Origin: Pomphorhynchus laevis
Lineage: Eukaryota; Acanthocephala; Palaeacanthocephala; Echinorhynchida; Pomphorhynchidae
Length of the DNA stretch: 64,000 bases
Reading direction: 5' to 3'
Assembly: GCA_012934845.2 (NCBI GenBank)
Contig: WNNJ02002748.1
Location: forward strand, 1 to 64,000
The translations under genes were made by a program, and so were the position numbers. Position 1 is the stretch's first letter. The number at the start of each line of letters is the position of its first letter. The notes below the pieces were generated by a model, which saw only the letters and a list, made by a program, of their open reading frames with translations, made no database searches and was not told the origin of the DNA. Below are positions 21,510 through 30,974 of the stretch, in pieces.

Positions 21510-22330
21510 ATAGACGAAATGTGATAAAAAGTAAGCGGAGATTGATACGTTGGGATATATTGAGCCAGTGAAATTTGGAAAATCGAATGGAAATATGGTA
21601 AACCGACATAAGGCAGAACAAATATTATTTGTATTATTGAAGATACGTTTAGATTTAGAATTATTTTTTGAGGAGTTTGCGAAAGTTGCTTAAACACTAA
21701 TTAATCTAAGGGAAAGTAAGGTAGAGATAATAAGGTATATTTGGAAATATATAATTCTACGAAGGTTTTGAAGGTTTCTAAGGAGTCTATTAGAAGAGCG
21801 AACTTTATGACGAGCAAAATTAGTAAGAGATATTTCGTAATCAAAATGAAAATTAAGAAATTTCAAATGATCAACCACTGGAAGAGGTTTCGAGTAAAGT
21901 AAAATAGGGAATAAATATAGGTCGATTTGTGAAAGTGCAATCCAAAGAATTTTAGACTTTCAGAAGATAATACAGTAAGATACTGAAAAATAACTAATGC
22001 GATTTGTTAAGTAAAAAAAGTAAGAGATGTGATCAATGCTCGCATGAACATAAAGAGGGATATCGTCAGCGTACTGCATCATTTGAAAATTATGGGAAGT
22101 GGCCAGGCGGAATAAATCACCTCGGAAGTAAGTGAAAAAGGCTAAACCAAATACGGATCCTTGATAAACTCCATGTGTCTTTTAATACGGAAAAAGTAGG
22201 AGTTTGACAATACATAAAATTTATATCCGGAAAGATATAAAATAATCCACTTAACTGTCCAACAGAATTTGTAATCATTTCGAAGACGAAATGATTACAA
22301 AAAATATGCAATGTCTACGTAATCATTTTG
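21510..22330 (-). pseudogene. LINE C reverse transcriptase fragment 1
   Basis: Minus strand. Motif B survives as VYQGSVFGLA at about 22170-22140. Motif C is MQYADDIPLYVH at about 22080-22045. The following block (VDHLKFLNFHFDYE, then KVRSSNRLLR) matches the equivalent block in the plus-strand LINE C copies, VDKLVYLGIQFDN at about 24330 and DKTRSSNILLR. Only the RT palm and thumb remain, with frame breaks. Confidence 0.65.
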
Positions 22331-22439
22331 AAGACCTCACAAACATTTGGAAATGTTTAGGAGGCTATAAATATGACGGTATGATGCAGGAAGTAAAGAA
22401 TCTAAAGACTTTCAGAAGAGGTTGGATAAATTTTCATTG

Positions 22440-23490
22440 AATTGTAAATCCACTATTTTGAATTGACAAATAAAATGCAGTTGTCTTTCAATAACCAAAG
22501 TGCAGACTATCTGTCTAATCCCCTTGATTCGGTTTATATACTCGACAATATGTTGCCATGTCAACTCTTTACCTTCCATCGAACGTTCTGTACACCATGG
22601 CTTGACTTTGACTGTATGCATTCGAAGTGTCTTCCACGTCGTTCGTCTAAAACCTACATTCGTTTCCTTAAGCGTTCTCCCACTTCTATACCCATTGATA
22701 TTCATAGCAACTATTTAGCTCTTTGTAGATTTCACCGTTCCTTCTTGTGCGGTAAGTTTTGGCTCTTTTCATATATCTATCTTCGTTAACATATCTCTCT
22801 TCGTCCAACCTATATATTCTTGCTTTCCGATTTTACCATTCTACAGAGTTGGCCTGTAACAATGATTTCGCTATAAAATAGAAGTCATCAGGAAGAACTA
22901 CTATGTTATTAGGTTTCGGTCACTATCGATAACTTCGTTTGCAACAAAACCTGATCTTGCATAATTATACTTTGCGGCTTTGGCCGTATCAGGAGCTTGT
23001 TTGATTTTAACTCGTGAAACTCTCTTATATTGTCTTTTGTTTCCTAAGATCGAGTATTGCCTGTCTTTTTGCTTTATGCTCCACATTATTTCTTCTTATT
23101 CTCCAGCACATTGCTTATAACGCCTGGTGTATTCTTTTTCGCCTCTATCGTTTTGATCACATTTCCTCTTGCCACTCTAAACTCAAATGACTACCTATGA
23201 ACAAACTACTAGCTACCTATATTCCGTATCCTTTGTATCACTTTTCGACTCCCTTCATCAAACTCGCCTTCTTATCTTCATCTTATTACACTTACTGAAT
23301 TCCGCCTCATCTCCATAACTCTTCGTCCATGTGACTCTCCTCTTATCAATGTTTCGTCATTTTCCTTAAACTGTGGTCGGCATTTTCTTTCTATTGCCGC
23401 TCCTCTTCTATGGAATGAATCGCCTTCTGCCATCAGCTCAACCGTATCCTTTATATTCTACAAACAGTCTCCAATCTTTTTTGTACCTTA
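22440..23490 (+). pseudogene. LINE C fragment 2 (EN-RT linker and C-terminal tail)
   Basis: Plus strand. CTPWLDFDCMHSKCLPRRS at about 22590-22645 resembles the PWFD-type linker between endonuclease and RT. From about 23280 the tail reads RPCDSPLINVSSFS, then LSIAAPLLWNESP, the typical C-terminus of L2/CR1-like RT proteins. A 43-bp scrap of the family A repeat (TCATCAGGAAGAACTACTAT) lies at 22883-22925. The polymerase core is missing. Confidence 0.5.
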
Positions 23491-23699
23491 ATAATTGATT
23501 TAATTATTCACACTTTTAAACTTTTCCACACTTCAACATCAACCTAATAACATTGATCATATTTTTGCTTTTGTTCGTTTTCATTTTTGTTGCTGTAAAA
23601 CTGCCAATTTGCAATTTAATGGACTTGTAAGTGAATGTATATCCACAATAGCCACTTTAATAAACCGGTCATGACATTTTCCCTCATGAATATCGGCCT

Positions 23700-25160
23700 A
23701 GTATCTTGCATTATCTTGTTTATCTTAGTAATCCACCAATGGTAAATATGGTTCCATATTTATGCGAGTTAGTCGAAGTAGTGAAAATGTCGGTTATTGT
23801 CGTTCGCTTATGTTTATTATTTTGTAATTTGGTAATATCGCTCGATCTTTCATTTGCATTCGACATTGTCGATCACAAAATCCTTCTTTATCGTCTTCGC
23901 TATCAATATGGCTTCTATTCGTCCACCTTGGATTGGTTCTCTTCGTATCTCAACGATCGATCATTTTCCGTTGATTCTAATTCAATGTGTTCTCCTCTAT
24001 CTTCTCTCTCTTGTGGTGTACTTCAAGGTTCTGTACTTGGCCCTATTATATTAACACTTCTTCTTGGAGATTTATTTTTTATAACTTATAAATTCTGCTT
24101 CAGAGTAATGCCGTACGCTGATGATATACTTATTTATTCTCACTCTTCTCCTAATCCCCTAAGCCAACTTTTCATATCCTCTCAAAATGTCTTCATGCTC
24201 TATCATAACATCTAATTTCTTTGCACATGTCCCTCAATCCTACCAAATCTAAAGTGATATGGATTTTATCCTCCACTGTTTATGCTTTTCCTCCTTCTCT
24301 GTATCTTCATACCACAATTATTCCTGCTGTAGATAAACTAGTATATCTAGGTATTCAATTCGACAATAAACTGCATCTCGATCCCTTCATTCGTGATAAA
24401 ACTAGGTCTTCAAATATTCTTCTCCGTGATATTCGTCTCGTCAGAAATTCTCTAGATTTTAGCTCATATATCTCTCTTATCTCCTCCCTTCTTTTCCCAC
24501 GTATTAATTACTGTCTTAGCCTTCTCGTCTTCTCTTCAAAGTCATCCCTTAAACCTCTTCAGCGCCTCATCATCATCCCTTTTCGACTTCGTAAATACGA
24601 TCATATCTCCTCCTATTTATCAAAACTTGGATGTCTAAGTATTGAACATCGCGTTCGTTTTCGTCTGCTTTGTCTAACTTATCGCATTATCCATTGTAAT
24701 TCTCCTTCTTATCTCTATCTGCGATATCTACATTTCGCTGCTCCTCTCCTTTAGAATTCCCTACCTGATCATCCGCGATCTTCATATTCACTCTAATTTT
24801 TCAAAAAACAACTACAATCAATGCTACTAAATGATTAATTTTTTCAATCTGTTTCGCCTTTGTGAGCTTGTAAGCACATCTGTGTGCATTTGCCACAATA
24901 AAAAAGCTTTCATATCGTCACTAATATCACTTCTTCCACCTCCTTATCTCCGCGAGCACGTCTCGACCACGATACTTCTGCCTTCAGATTCATCCTCTCG
25001 TATCTTGTTACTGCGGGTAAATAATCCTTTTGTCAACGACATCTCTCATGTCGCATTCATCCGACAAAACACATCTCAATCGAATCCTTCTCAGCCCTCT
25101 ACTGAAAATTGTTTTAAACCATCGCTATCACGCGTCCTCTGTTCTCTCAGAACGATTTAA
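23700..25160 (+). pseudogene. LINE C reverse transcriptase fragment 3
   Basis: Plus strand. RT motif A appears as LDLSFAFDIVDHKIL (about 23840-23885). Motif B is GVLQGSVLGPI (about 24016-24048), followed by motif C MPYADDILIYSH (about 24109-24144). After a stop and frame change at about 24213 it continues with LNPTKSKVIW and VDKLVYLGIQFDN, then the C-terminal block with LKPLQRL. The order and motifs fit an L2/CR1-like LINE. This is the best-preserved palm domain of the family in the window. Confidence 0.75.
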
Positions 25161-25163
25161 ATT

Positions 25164-27835
25164 ATGTCCTCTTCATCCACTCGCATTTCCCTGATCTCAC
25201 CCCTTCCGAAATCGCTCAACTATTTTGCCCACATCAAAAAACGCCGTCGCGAGGAAAACGACAAAGCATCTTTCTCCATCCGAAACATCGACAAAAATTT
25301 TCAAGTTGTTCACACCCCCCCCAAAAAAAACAACTTCGAAGACGCTCCATCTACCCTATGTGTATTCTCCGATAGCGCCATTCACCACCACGCACGGTTT
25401 CCGCCACGGCCCCCTCAAGATTAGATATATTCTCCATAAATCAGATATCATCCTCAACTTCTTTATCAAGCTATCCATCAACCTCTTCTGCCTCACCGAA
25501 TTCTATTACTCCAATTCCGAAGAGTTATCCATTCGCCGCTTGCTCTCTGCCGATTGCTCACTAGTCGAATCCGCCTGCCTCCTCAACTCATCCTCTTCTA
25601 AATTATCTAATCATGACGACATTGTCGCATTTGCCCGTCCCCCCGCGTCTCTTTGTACAATCACTCCCCCTTTCAGTCCTTGCTCTTTTGAATTACCAAC
25701 TTGCCATTCTTCTTGCCCGATCACTCTGGATCTCGCCATTGTATACCGTCCTGGTTCATCAGCACCTACCTCCTTCTTTTTTACTAAACTCGCTGACATC
25801 CTGTCTCACTGTTCTTTGTCCTCCATCCCTTCACTCGTTGTTGGCGACTTAGAAATCCGCTTCGACCCCCCTCTTCCACCGATACCATCCGGTTCATCAG
25901 CATTCCATTCAACTACAATTTAAAACTCATCTCCACTGCCCCCACACATATCCTTGCAGGGCACTCTACATCATCGCTGTCCTCGATCGTTTCCTTCTAC
26001 ACCTCACAGTACATCTCCGATCCTGGTCTATCCCATCACTTTCTCGTAACCCTTGATTTCACTTCCAACCACTCCCCGCTTCACGCATTTACCATCATAC
26101 GTTGCCCTTGGAGAAATCTTGACCTTCCCCTTCGCCGCTATGCCTTACTCTAATCGTCTCTATCTTCTCCCATAATAACATCTTCCTCTCCTAACGATCT
26201 CGCCTTTCTTTTCGACTCTGACCTCACATCTACTGTCGATCTTCTCTTGCCCTTCAAGCATCACTCTTACTGTCGCTTGCACCGTGCCCCATAGTTTGGT
26301 ATCAAATGCCTACACTCAAAGCGTCGACTCGGTCATGCTTTGAGAATCTATCACCGCTCTCTCAGACGTGATATCCGCTCGCTCACTTCGTCTCTCCGTA
26401 ATTTCTATCTTGCACTTCGCCGGTTTCATCTCAACCCACTACGCACCAAATACAACTGCTGGCAGCATAAACTTATCACTTTATTGAACTATAAATCTAT
26501 ATGGCTTAACTCTTAACTCAATCCTTTCTCGCTCCTATTCGTCTTGCAACATTAATTCCCATGATTATTCGTCATTTCTCCCGATCAAAGTATCCACGTT
26601 GCTCTCTCACATCCCCGTCTTCATTCCATCTCACTAATTCTCGCATCGCATCATCCTCCCAGAACTCTTTAATCCTCTCCGTGTCTCACCTACCGAAGTA
26701 TTCTCTGTCCTCATGTCCTTGCTCAACAAAACCTCACCTGCCGATCGCCTGCCTACTCCCATACTTAAATTCATATAATCATCGATATCCCCTTCCTCAT
26801 CACAAGGTGGCGCGGAAGGGTATCAAATCAATAACATGGTTTGATTCATATCTATCCGACCGTTCGTTTCGCGTATGTTCGAATTCATCATCCTCTTCTT
26901 CCATCACTATTTTCTGCTTGGTTCCACAAGGTTCATTCCTAGGTCCCCTGCATTTTTCTCTTCTACTAAGCGATCTCTCTCCGTTTATTAAATCTACTTC
27001 TTTAATGTCATGCAATACGCCGATGACATCCTAATAGATGCTCAGGCACCCGCCCATCGCATATACAATATCGTCATTTCTGCCTCCAACTGTAGTTTTT
27101 CTATCTGCAAACGTCTATCCCATCTTAATCTCGTTCTAAACCCAAGCAAGTCCAAAATAATGTGGATCCTATTTCGTCAACCGAACATATCTCTTTCTTT
27201 AGGATTCCAATTCGATGAACACCTTTCCCTTAAACCCTTCGTCCGTGACAAGGTCCGCTCGTCTAACTTAATTCTCAGTGACATACGCCGTATCCGCCCC
27301 CTTATCGACTTCCGTAATTGGATAAAGCTATTCCGAGCGGAAATTCTATCTCTGGTCACGTTCTAAACTTGGAATTCGATAAAGCTATTTTACAAGATGT
27401 CACTAATCATGTTCTAAACTCGGAATTCATCAGTCATGTTCTAAACGCATCATCAATTTCGCCGTTCGAGTGCTCCTACGTCTCCGTCGCTTCGACCACA
27501 CATCCACATATTTTGCCCAACTCTCCTGGCTCCCAATTCACATCCGCATCCAACTCCGCCTTCTTATCGTAGCTTTCGTCTCATCACTGTCGGCTCCCCC
27601 ATCGTTCATCAACCTCCCTTTCTTAGACGACACTAGCCCCACTCTCTATCGCTGCGTTCCCGTCATTCCCTCTCACTCCACGTTCCCAATTACTCAAACA
27701 ACTACGGTCTGAGCTTTCTCGTCGCCGCTCTCCTCGCCTGGAATCAGCTACCTTTCGACGTTTGCTGCACTTCCTCCTTTATCATATTCAAATACCTCCT
27801 CTGTTCCCACCTTCTTGACACTTGATTTAGACTTA
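25164..27835 (+). mobile_element. LINE C copy 4 (EN to C-terminus, broken)
   Basis: Plus strand. The endonuclease half is seen at about 25440-25880: ILNFFIKLSINLFCLTE, then LAIVYRPGSS, then LVVGDLEI, where the usual GDFN has decayed. The RT follows: TWFDSYLSDRSFRV, a VPQGSFLGPLHFSL motif B at about 26930-26970, MQYADDILIDAQ (motif C) at 27010, and LNPSKSKIMW. The C-terminal tail has RRFDHTSTYFAQLSW at about 27478-27520 and ends near 27835. Several frameshifts occur. The sequence is noticeably richer in C than its surroundings, which sets it apart as an insertion. Confidence 0.7.
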
Positions 27836-27939
27836 ATCACACCATCTCTCCAAATTTCTAGTAGATTAGCAAATTTGGTAATTTCTTTTATCTTGCATTA
27901 TTTTTAATTTGCAATATAAAATACGTAGATTCAGTTAAA

Positions 27940-28360
27940 AAAAGGATTTATTTTAACGTGGCAAATGCGTGCCAGCGCACGCTTACATGACCACAACAAA
28001 ACAAAACTGTGAATCAGATGTTGAGAAGGTGTGAACGGAGGAGGTGTTTGAATGTGATAAAGGAGGGAGCGCGGCGGACGTCGAGAGGGAGTTGATTCCA
28101 GGCGACTGAGGCGGCGACGAGGAAGGATCGGAGACCGTAGTTGTTGGAGTAATTAGGAACGTGGAGTAAGAGGGTATGACAGGAACGAAGCGATAGCGAG
28201 GTGGGGCGAGTATCGTCTAAGAAAGGAAGGTTGATGAACGATGGGGAGCCGACAGCGATGAGACGAAAAGTAACGAGAAGAAGGCGGAGTTTGATGCGGA
28301 TGTGGATGGTGGGCCAGGAGAGTTGGGCAAAATATGTGGATGTGTGGTCGAAGCGACGGA
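27940..28360 (-). pseudogene. LINE C copy 5, C-terminal tail and 3' UTR
   Basis: Minus strand. The tail contains RRFDHTSTYFAQLSW and SFINLPFLDDTRP, matching copy 4, and ends VRRAPSFITFKHLLRSHLLNI with a stop at about 28014. The 3' UTR continues leftwards to about 27940 and contains a small GC-rich hairpin (GCGTGC/GCGCACGC) followed by an AATAAA-like end. The 5' side is cut exactly at the hairpin centred on 28359. Confidence 0.65.
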
Positions 28361-28387
28361 GTCGCTTCGACCACACATCCACATATT
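28331..28387. repeat. 27-bp inverted repeat with 3-nt loop at a LINE C junction
   Basis: The 27 bases 28331-28357 (ending GGTCGAAGCGAC) are exactly reverse-complemented at 28361-28387 around a GGA loop. Both arms encode the same LINE C segment (RRFDHTSTY), so two copies meet head to head here. Confidence 0.85.
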
Positions 28388-28469
28388 GAAATTTGCAATA
28401 TAAAATTTGCAATTTTATATTGCAAATTTATATTAATTTGCAATATAAAATACGTAGATTCAGTTAGCT

Positions 28470-28553
28470 TATTTAATTTGTTTGTTTGTTTTTTCGTGGT
28501 CATGTAAACGTGCGCCAGCACGCATTAGCCACGTAAAAATAAATCTATTGAAT
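28470..28553 (+). repeat. LINE C 3' UTR end on the plus strand
   Basis: CGTGGTCATGTAAACGTG, then CGCCAGCACGC and CCACGTAAAAATAAAT mirror the 3' UTR of copy 5 at 27945-28005 in inverted orientation. Together with the 28331-28387 hairpin, this shows that copy 5 is bracketed by remains of an oppositely oriented copy. A family A end (AAATACGTAGATTCAGTTAG) lies just before it at about 28447-28466 and also at 27916-27935. Confidence 0.55.
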
Positions 28554-28599
28554 AAATAAATCTATCGGTAATGGGACTTTAAAGTATATTTATAATTGA

Positions 28600-29420
28600 T
28601 CCATCGGTACTGTTTATTTAATCAGGGAAGTTTTCATCTCCGGTAAGTAAAAGCGGTGCTTTATTTTGAGACAAACATTACAAGTGAATATTATTTGTCG
28701 CATTTCTTGTGTAGAATACGGCAAGTTGCGTGAGCGAATGAAATTAACCAAACGTACAATTCAGGGATCAAGCAGGTTGTTGTGTAGCGTTCGCAACCCA
28801 GTATGATTGTTTATTACACTACATATATATCTAGGCATTACATCCGTGGAATTATTATGGACGCCTGGACGATATCGTATTTCGTAGTTAATTGGCAGCT
28901 TTATCCGCCATCGAGCAAGCTTCTCATTTTTTTATTTTCCGCTTCGTTTGTGATCGAGCATCAATACTACCGATTTCTGGTCGATTTACCAGTATGACGG
29001 GTTTAGGAGCCAGTAATGTTTCAAGTGGTGGATTATTGCGTATGCTTCCTTTTATTTATGTGATGTGTTTTTCACATTGATTTATAATCCTCGAAAATAA
29101 TGCAGCTGACCTTTTGATTTTGAAGTAGAGTAGCTCCTATAGCCGAGTTCGATGCATCTGTTTCTAATGCAATATTTTCGATTTATTGCATATCGACTTG
29201 AATTGTCTCCCTTTATGTCATTGCGTGTAACTGTACAGATTTTAGTGGAAATGTCATATTTGAGAATGTAGGCGAAGAAAAGTTTGATGAAAAATTTTGA
29301 TTCATCGACTATAATAAGCAAAAATTCTCGTAATCCTATTGAGAGATTGCTTATCCTGAGGGATTTTGAGATAGAAGGCGCCAATAAGCAAGGCGTATCA
29401 GGTTTCAATATTCATTGATG
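28600..29420 (-). pseudogene. Ty3/Gypsy pol fragment: RT connection, RNase H, integrase zinc finger
   Basis: Minus strand, broken by stops. At about 29340-29260 a YYR-FI-type block remains (FAYYSR, IKIFHQTF), the end of RT. The RNase H region at about 29060-28810 runs in one frame with three stops: KEAYAIIHHLKHYW, IDQKSVVLMLDH, NEKLARWRIKLP and YEIRYRPGVHNN. These match the TDQ-SV, KN-KI-RWR and YRPG-N blocks of Gypsy polymerases. The integrase zinc finger follows at about 28760-28630: FIRSRNLPYSTQEM and TCNVCLKIKHRF. The upstream gag-protease of what is probably the same element is at 33873-35130, beyond LINE B. Confidence 0.7.
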
Positions 29421-29590
29421 CATTTCGTAATTAAATATGCTGATTACTTTCACTCCATATTTACATTTCGATTGATTTATCTTGGTTATTATAAATCTTA
29501 CAAAACCTAAAAAAATTTTTGGCTTCTTATATACATACACAAAATTGAATATCCTGAAAAATTAAGATCAAATACGATTTTACGATTAAT

Positions 29591-29701
29591 TACAATCAAT
29601 CCAGTTCCTGATCAATCCAGGATTACTTACAATCAATCCAGTTCCTGATCAATCCAGGATTACTTACAATCAATCCAGTTCCTGATCAATCCAGGATTAC
29701 T
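29591..29701 (+). repeat. Three 37-bp tandem repeats upstream of LINE B
   Basis: Exactly three copies of a 37-bp unit starting TACAATCAATCCAGTTCCTG, at 29591, 29628 and 29665, with no difference seen. Within each unit ATCAATCCAG occurs twice. The array ends 55 bp before ORF1, where internal promoters or 5' UTR repeats of LINEs often lie. A regulatory role is an inference. Confidence 0.85.
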
Positions 29702-29756
29702 TAAACGGAACAATATAATAACATACAAGCGAATACCTCGTTGTCTCACGATTACA

Positions 29757-30974
29757 ATGACCAAAAAATATAAGAAGGGCAGAATCAATAACTCATTATC
29801 TGACGACTGTTACACTCAGTTAGAAGTAGGCTGCGATGCGCCAAACTGTGATGTGTGGAGCATTGTCAAAGTCAAGAGTAAAGATCAGGCGATATATCAC
29901 TTGCGATCATTCATGTGCGGCTTTTGCAGTGCTGTTATACGAAGGGCTACGAGGAGTGAGCAAAACAAACCTACCGATGATAATGATAATAACCAATGTA
30001 CCAATTCATGTACAGACACCACAAAACAAGCCGATCAACTAGAGATCTCCCCTCACGTCCAGAGTAAAACACAACATGATAATAGCCTTTCTGTGGCTTC
30101 AACGCCAACTCGAGTGTGGAAAAGGGGACATGAGAGGTCATATACGATTACTAAGATAGTTTCTGATGACGATTCGCACATCATTTCATCTACGCTAGAA
30201 AATTACTTGCCTCCTAAATCAGTAGTAAATGCCACAAGTTCCAACATTGAAGTTGAGCCTCAATGCCGGATGGGCGACAGTGTTTTACGGACTTCATTGA
30301 ATTCAAAGCATGCTCTTATAAATGTTGCACCATGTGATAAGCCAATTATCGACAACAATGACACCAGTGTCCAAGCAAATTCGTCGTCCAGCTTGTGCAC
30401 GTCTTCAGACAACAGATCCCCAACCCATATAGCATCGAACTTTTCCCCTACAGAAAATAGTGAAATTCGACATGCGAAGTCGGTTGAGATAACTCGGCAT
30501 CATTATGACAGGTCATATAGCGTGTTATTCAGCGAACTTACTGAGTCCAATTCCGCAAACTCACAGGAACATATGGACCATGACGTGTCTATTTTGCGTA
30601 AGGTATTATCCCATCTATTGCATGAAGGTGATGAAGAGTTAGCATCGTCTATACACGTGAAAAAGCTATTTCGGCTTGGTATAAGAACACAGGAGAAACC
30701 AAGACTGTTGAAGGTGATATTGTCCTCTAGTGATCATGTGCGCATGTTGTTATCACGTGGATATCGTCTTAGGGGGTTGCCATTTCGTATCCTTCGTGAC
30801 CTTTCGCCAGATGAGCGATTACAATTACGAAAAGCAAACATCGAATTGAGACACCGGCTTTCTCAAGGTGAGGCTAATATATGCATACGGGATTTTCGGG
30901 TTGTCAAGTGGCGTCCTGTCGTACGTTGGAAACAGTTGGCTCCTTTAACTGTCGGGACCCCTGTTTCCATGTAA
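29757..30974 (+). CDS. LINE B ORF1 (405 codons, intact)
   Basis: The open frame starts MTKKYKKGR and ends in TAA at 30972-30974. The N-terminus has a probable zinc-binding patch: CDAPNCDVW, then CGFCSAVIRR, resembling the Cys-rich or PHD-like starts of CR1-clade ORF1 proteins. The middle is low-complexity, Ser/Asn/Thr-rich linker. The C-terminal part (residues about 280-400: VKKLFRLGIRTQ, LLKVILSSSDHVRMLL, ILRDLSPDERLQLRKANIELRHR) resembles the RNA-binding C-terminal segment of CR1/RTE ORF1 proteins, which package the element RNA. The last 94 bases overlap ORF2 in another frame. No lesion is visible, which contrasts with the damage in ORF2. Confidence 0.75.
   Translation: MTKKYKKGRINNSLSDDCYTQLEVGCDAPNCDVWSIVKVKSKDQAIYHLRSFMCGFCSAVIRRATRSEQNKPTDDNDNNQCTNSCTDTTKQADQLEISPHVQSKTQHDNSLSVASTPTRVWKRGHERSYTITKIVSDDDSHIISSTLENYLPPKSVVNATSSNIEVEPQCRMGDSVLRTSLNSKHALINVAPCDKPIIDNNDTSVQANSSSSLCTSSDNRSPTHIASNFSPTENSEIRHAKSVEITRHHYDRSYSVLFSELTESNSANSQEHMDHDVSILRKVLSHLLHEGDEELASSIHVKKLFRLGIRTQEKPRLLKVILSSSDHVRMLLSRGYRLRGLPFRILRDLSPDERLQLRKANIELRHRLSQGEANICIRDFRVVKWRPVVRWKQLAPLTVGTPVSM

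Noticed and set aside
25164-25424. Pro- and His-rich 86-codon frame as a gene
   Set aside because: It is an out-of-frame reading of the C-rich LINE C copy 4.
27937-28553. A DNA transposon with terminal inverted repeats around LINE C copy 5
   Set aside because: The inverted ends are better explained as the 3' UTRs of two LINE C copies facing outwards, because each directly follows LINE C coding sequence or its hairpin junction.
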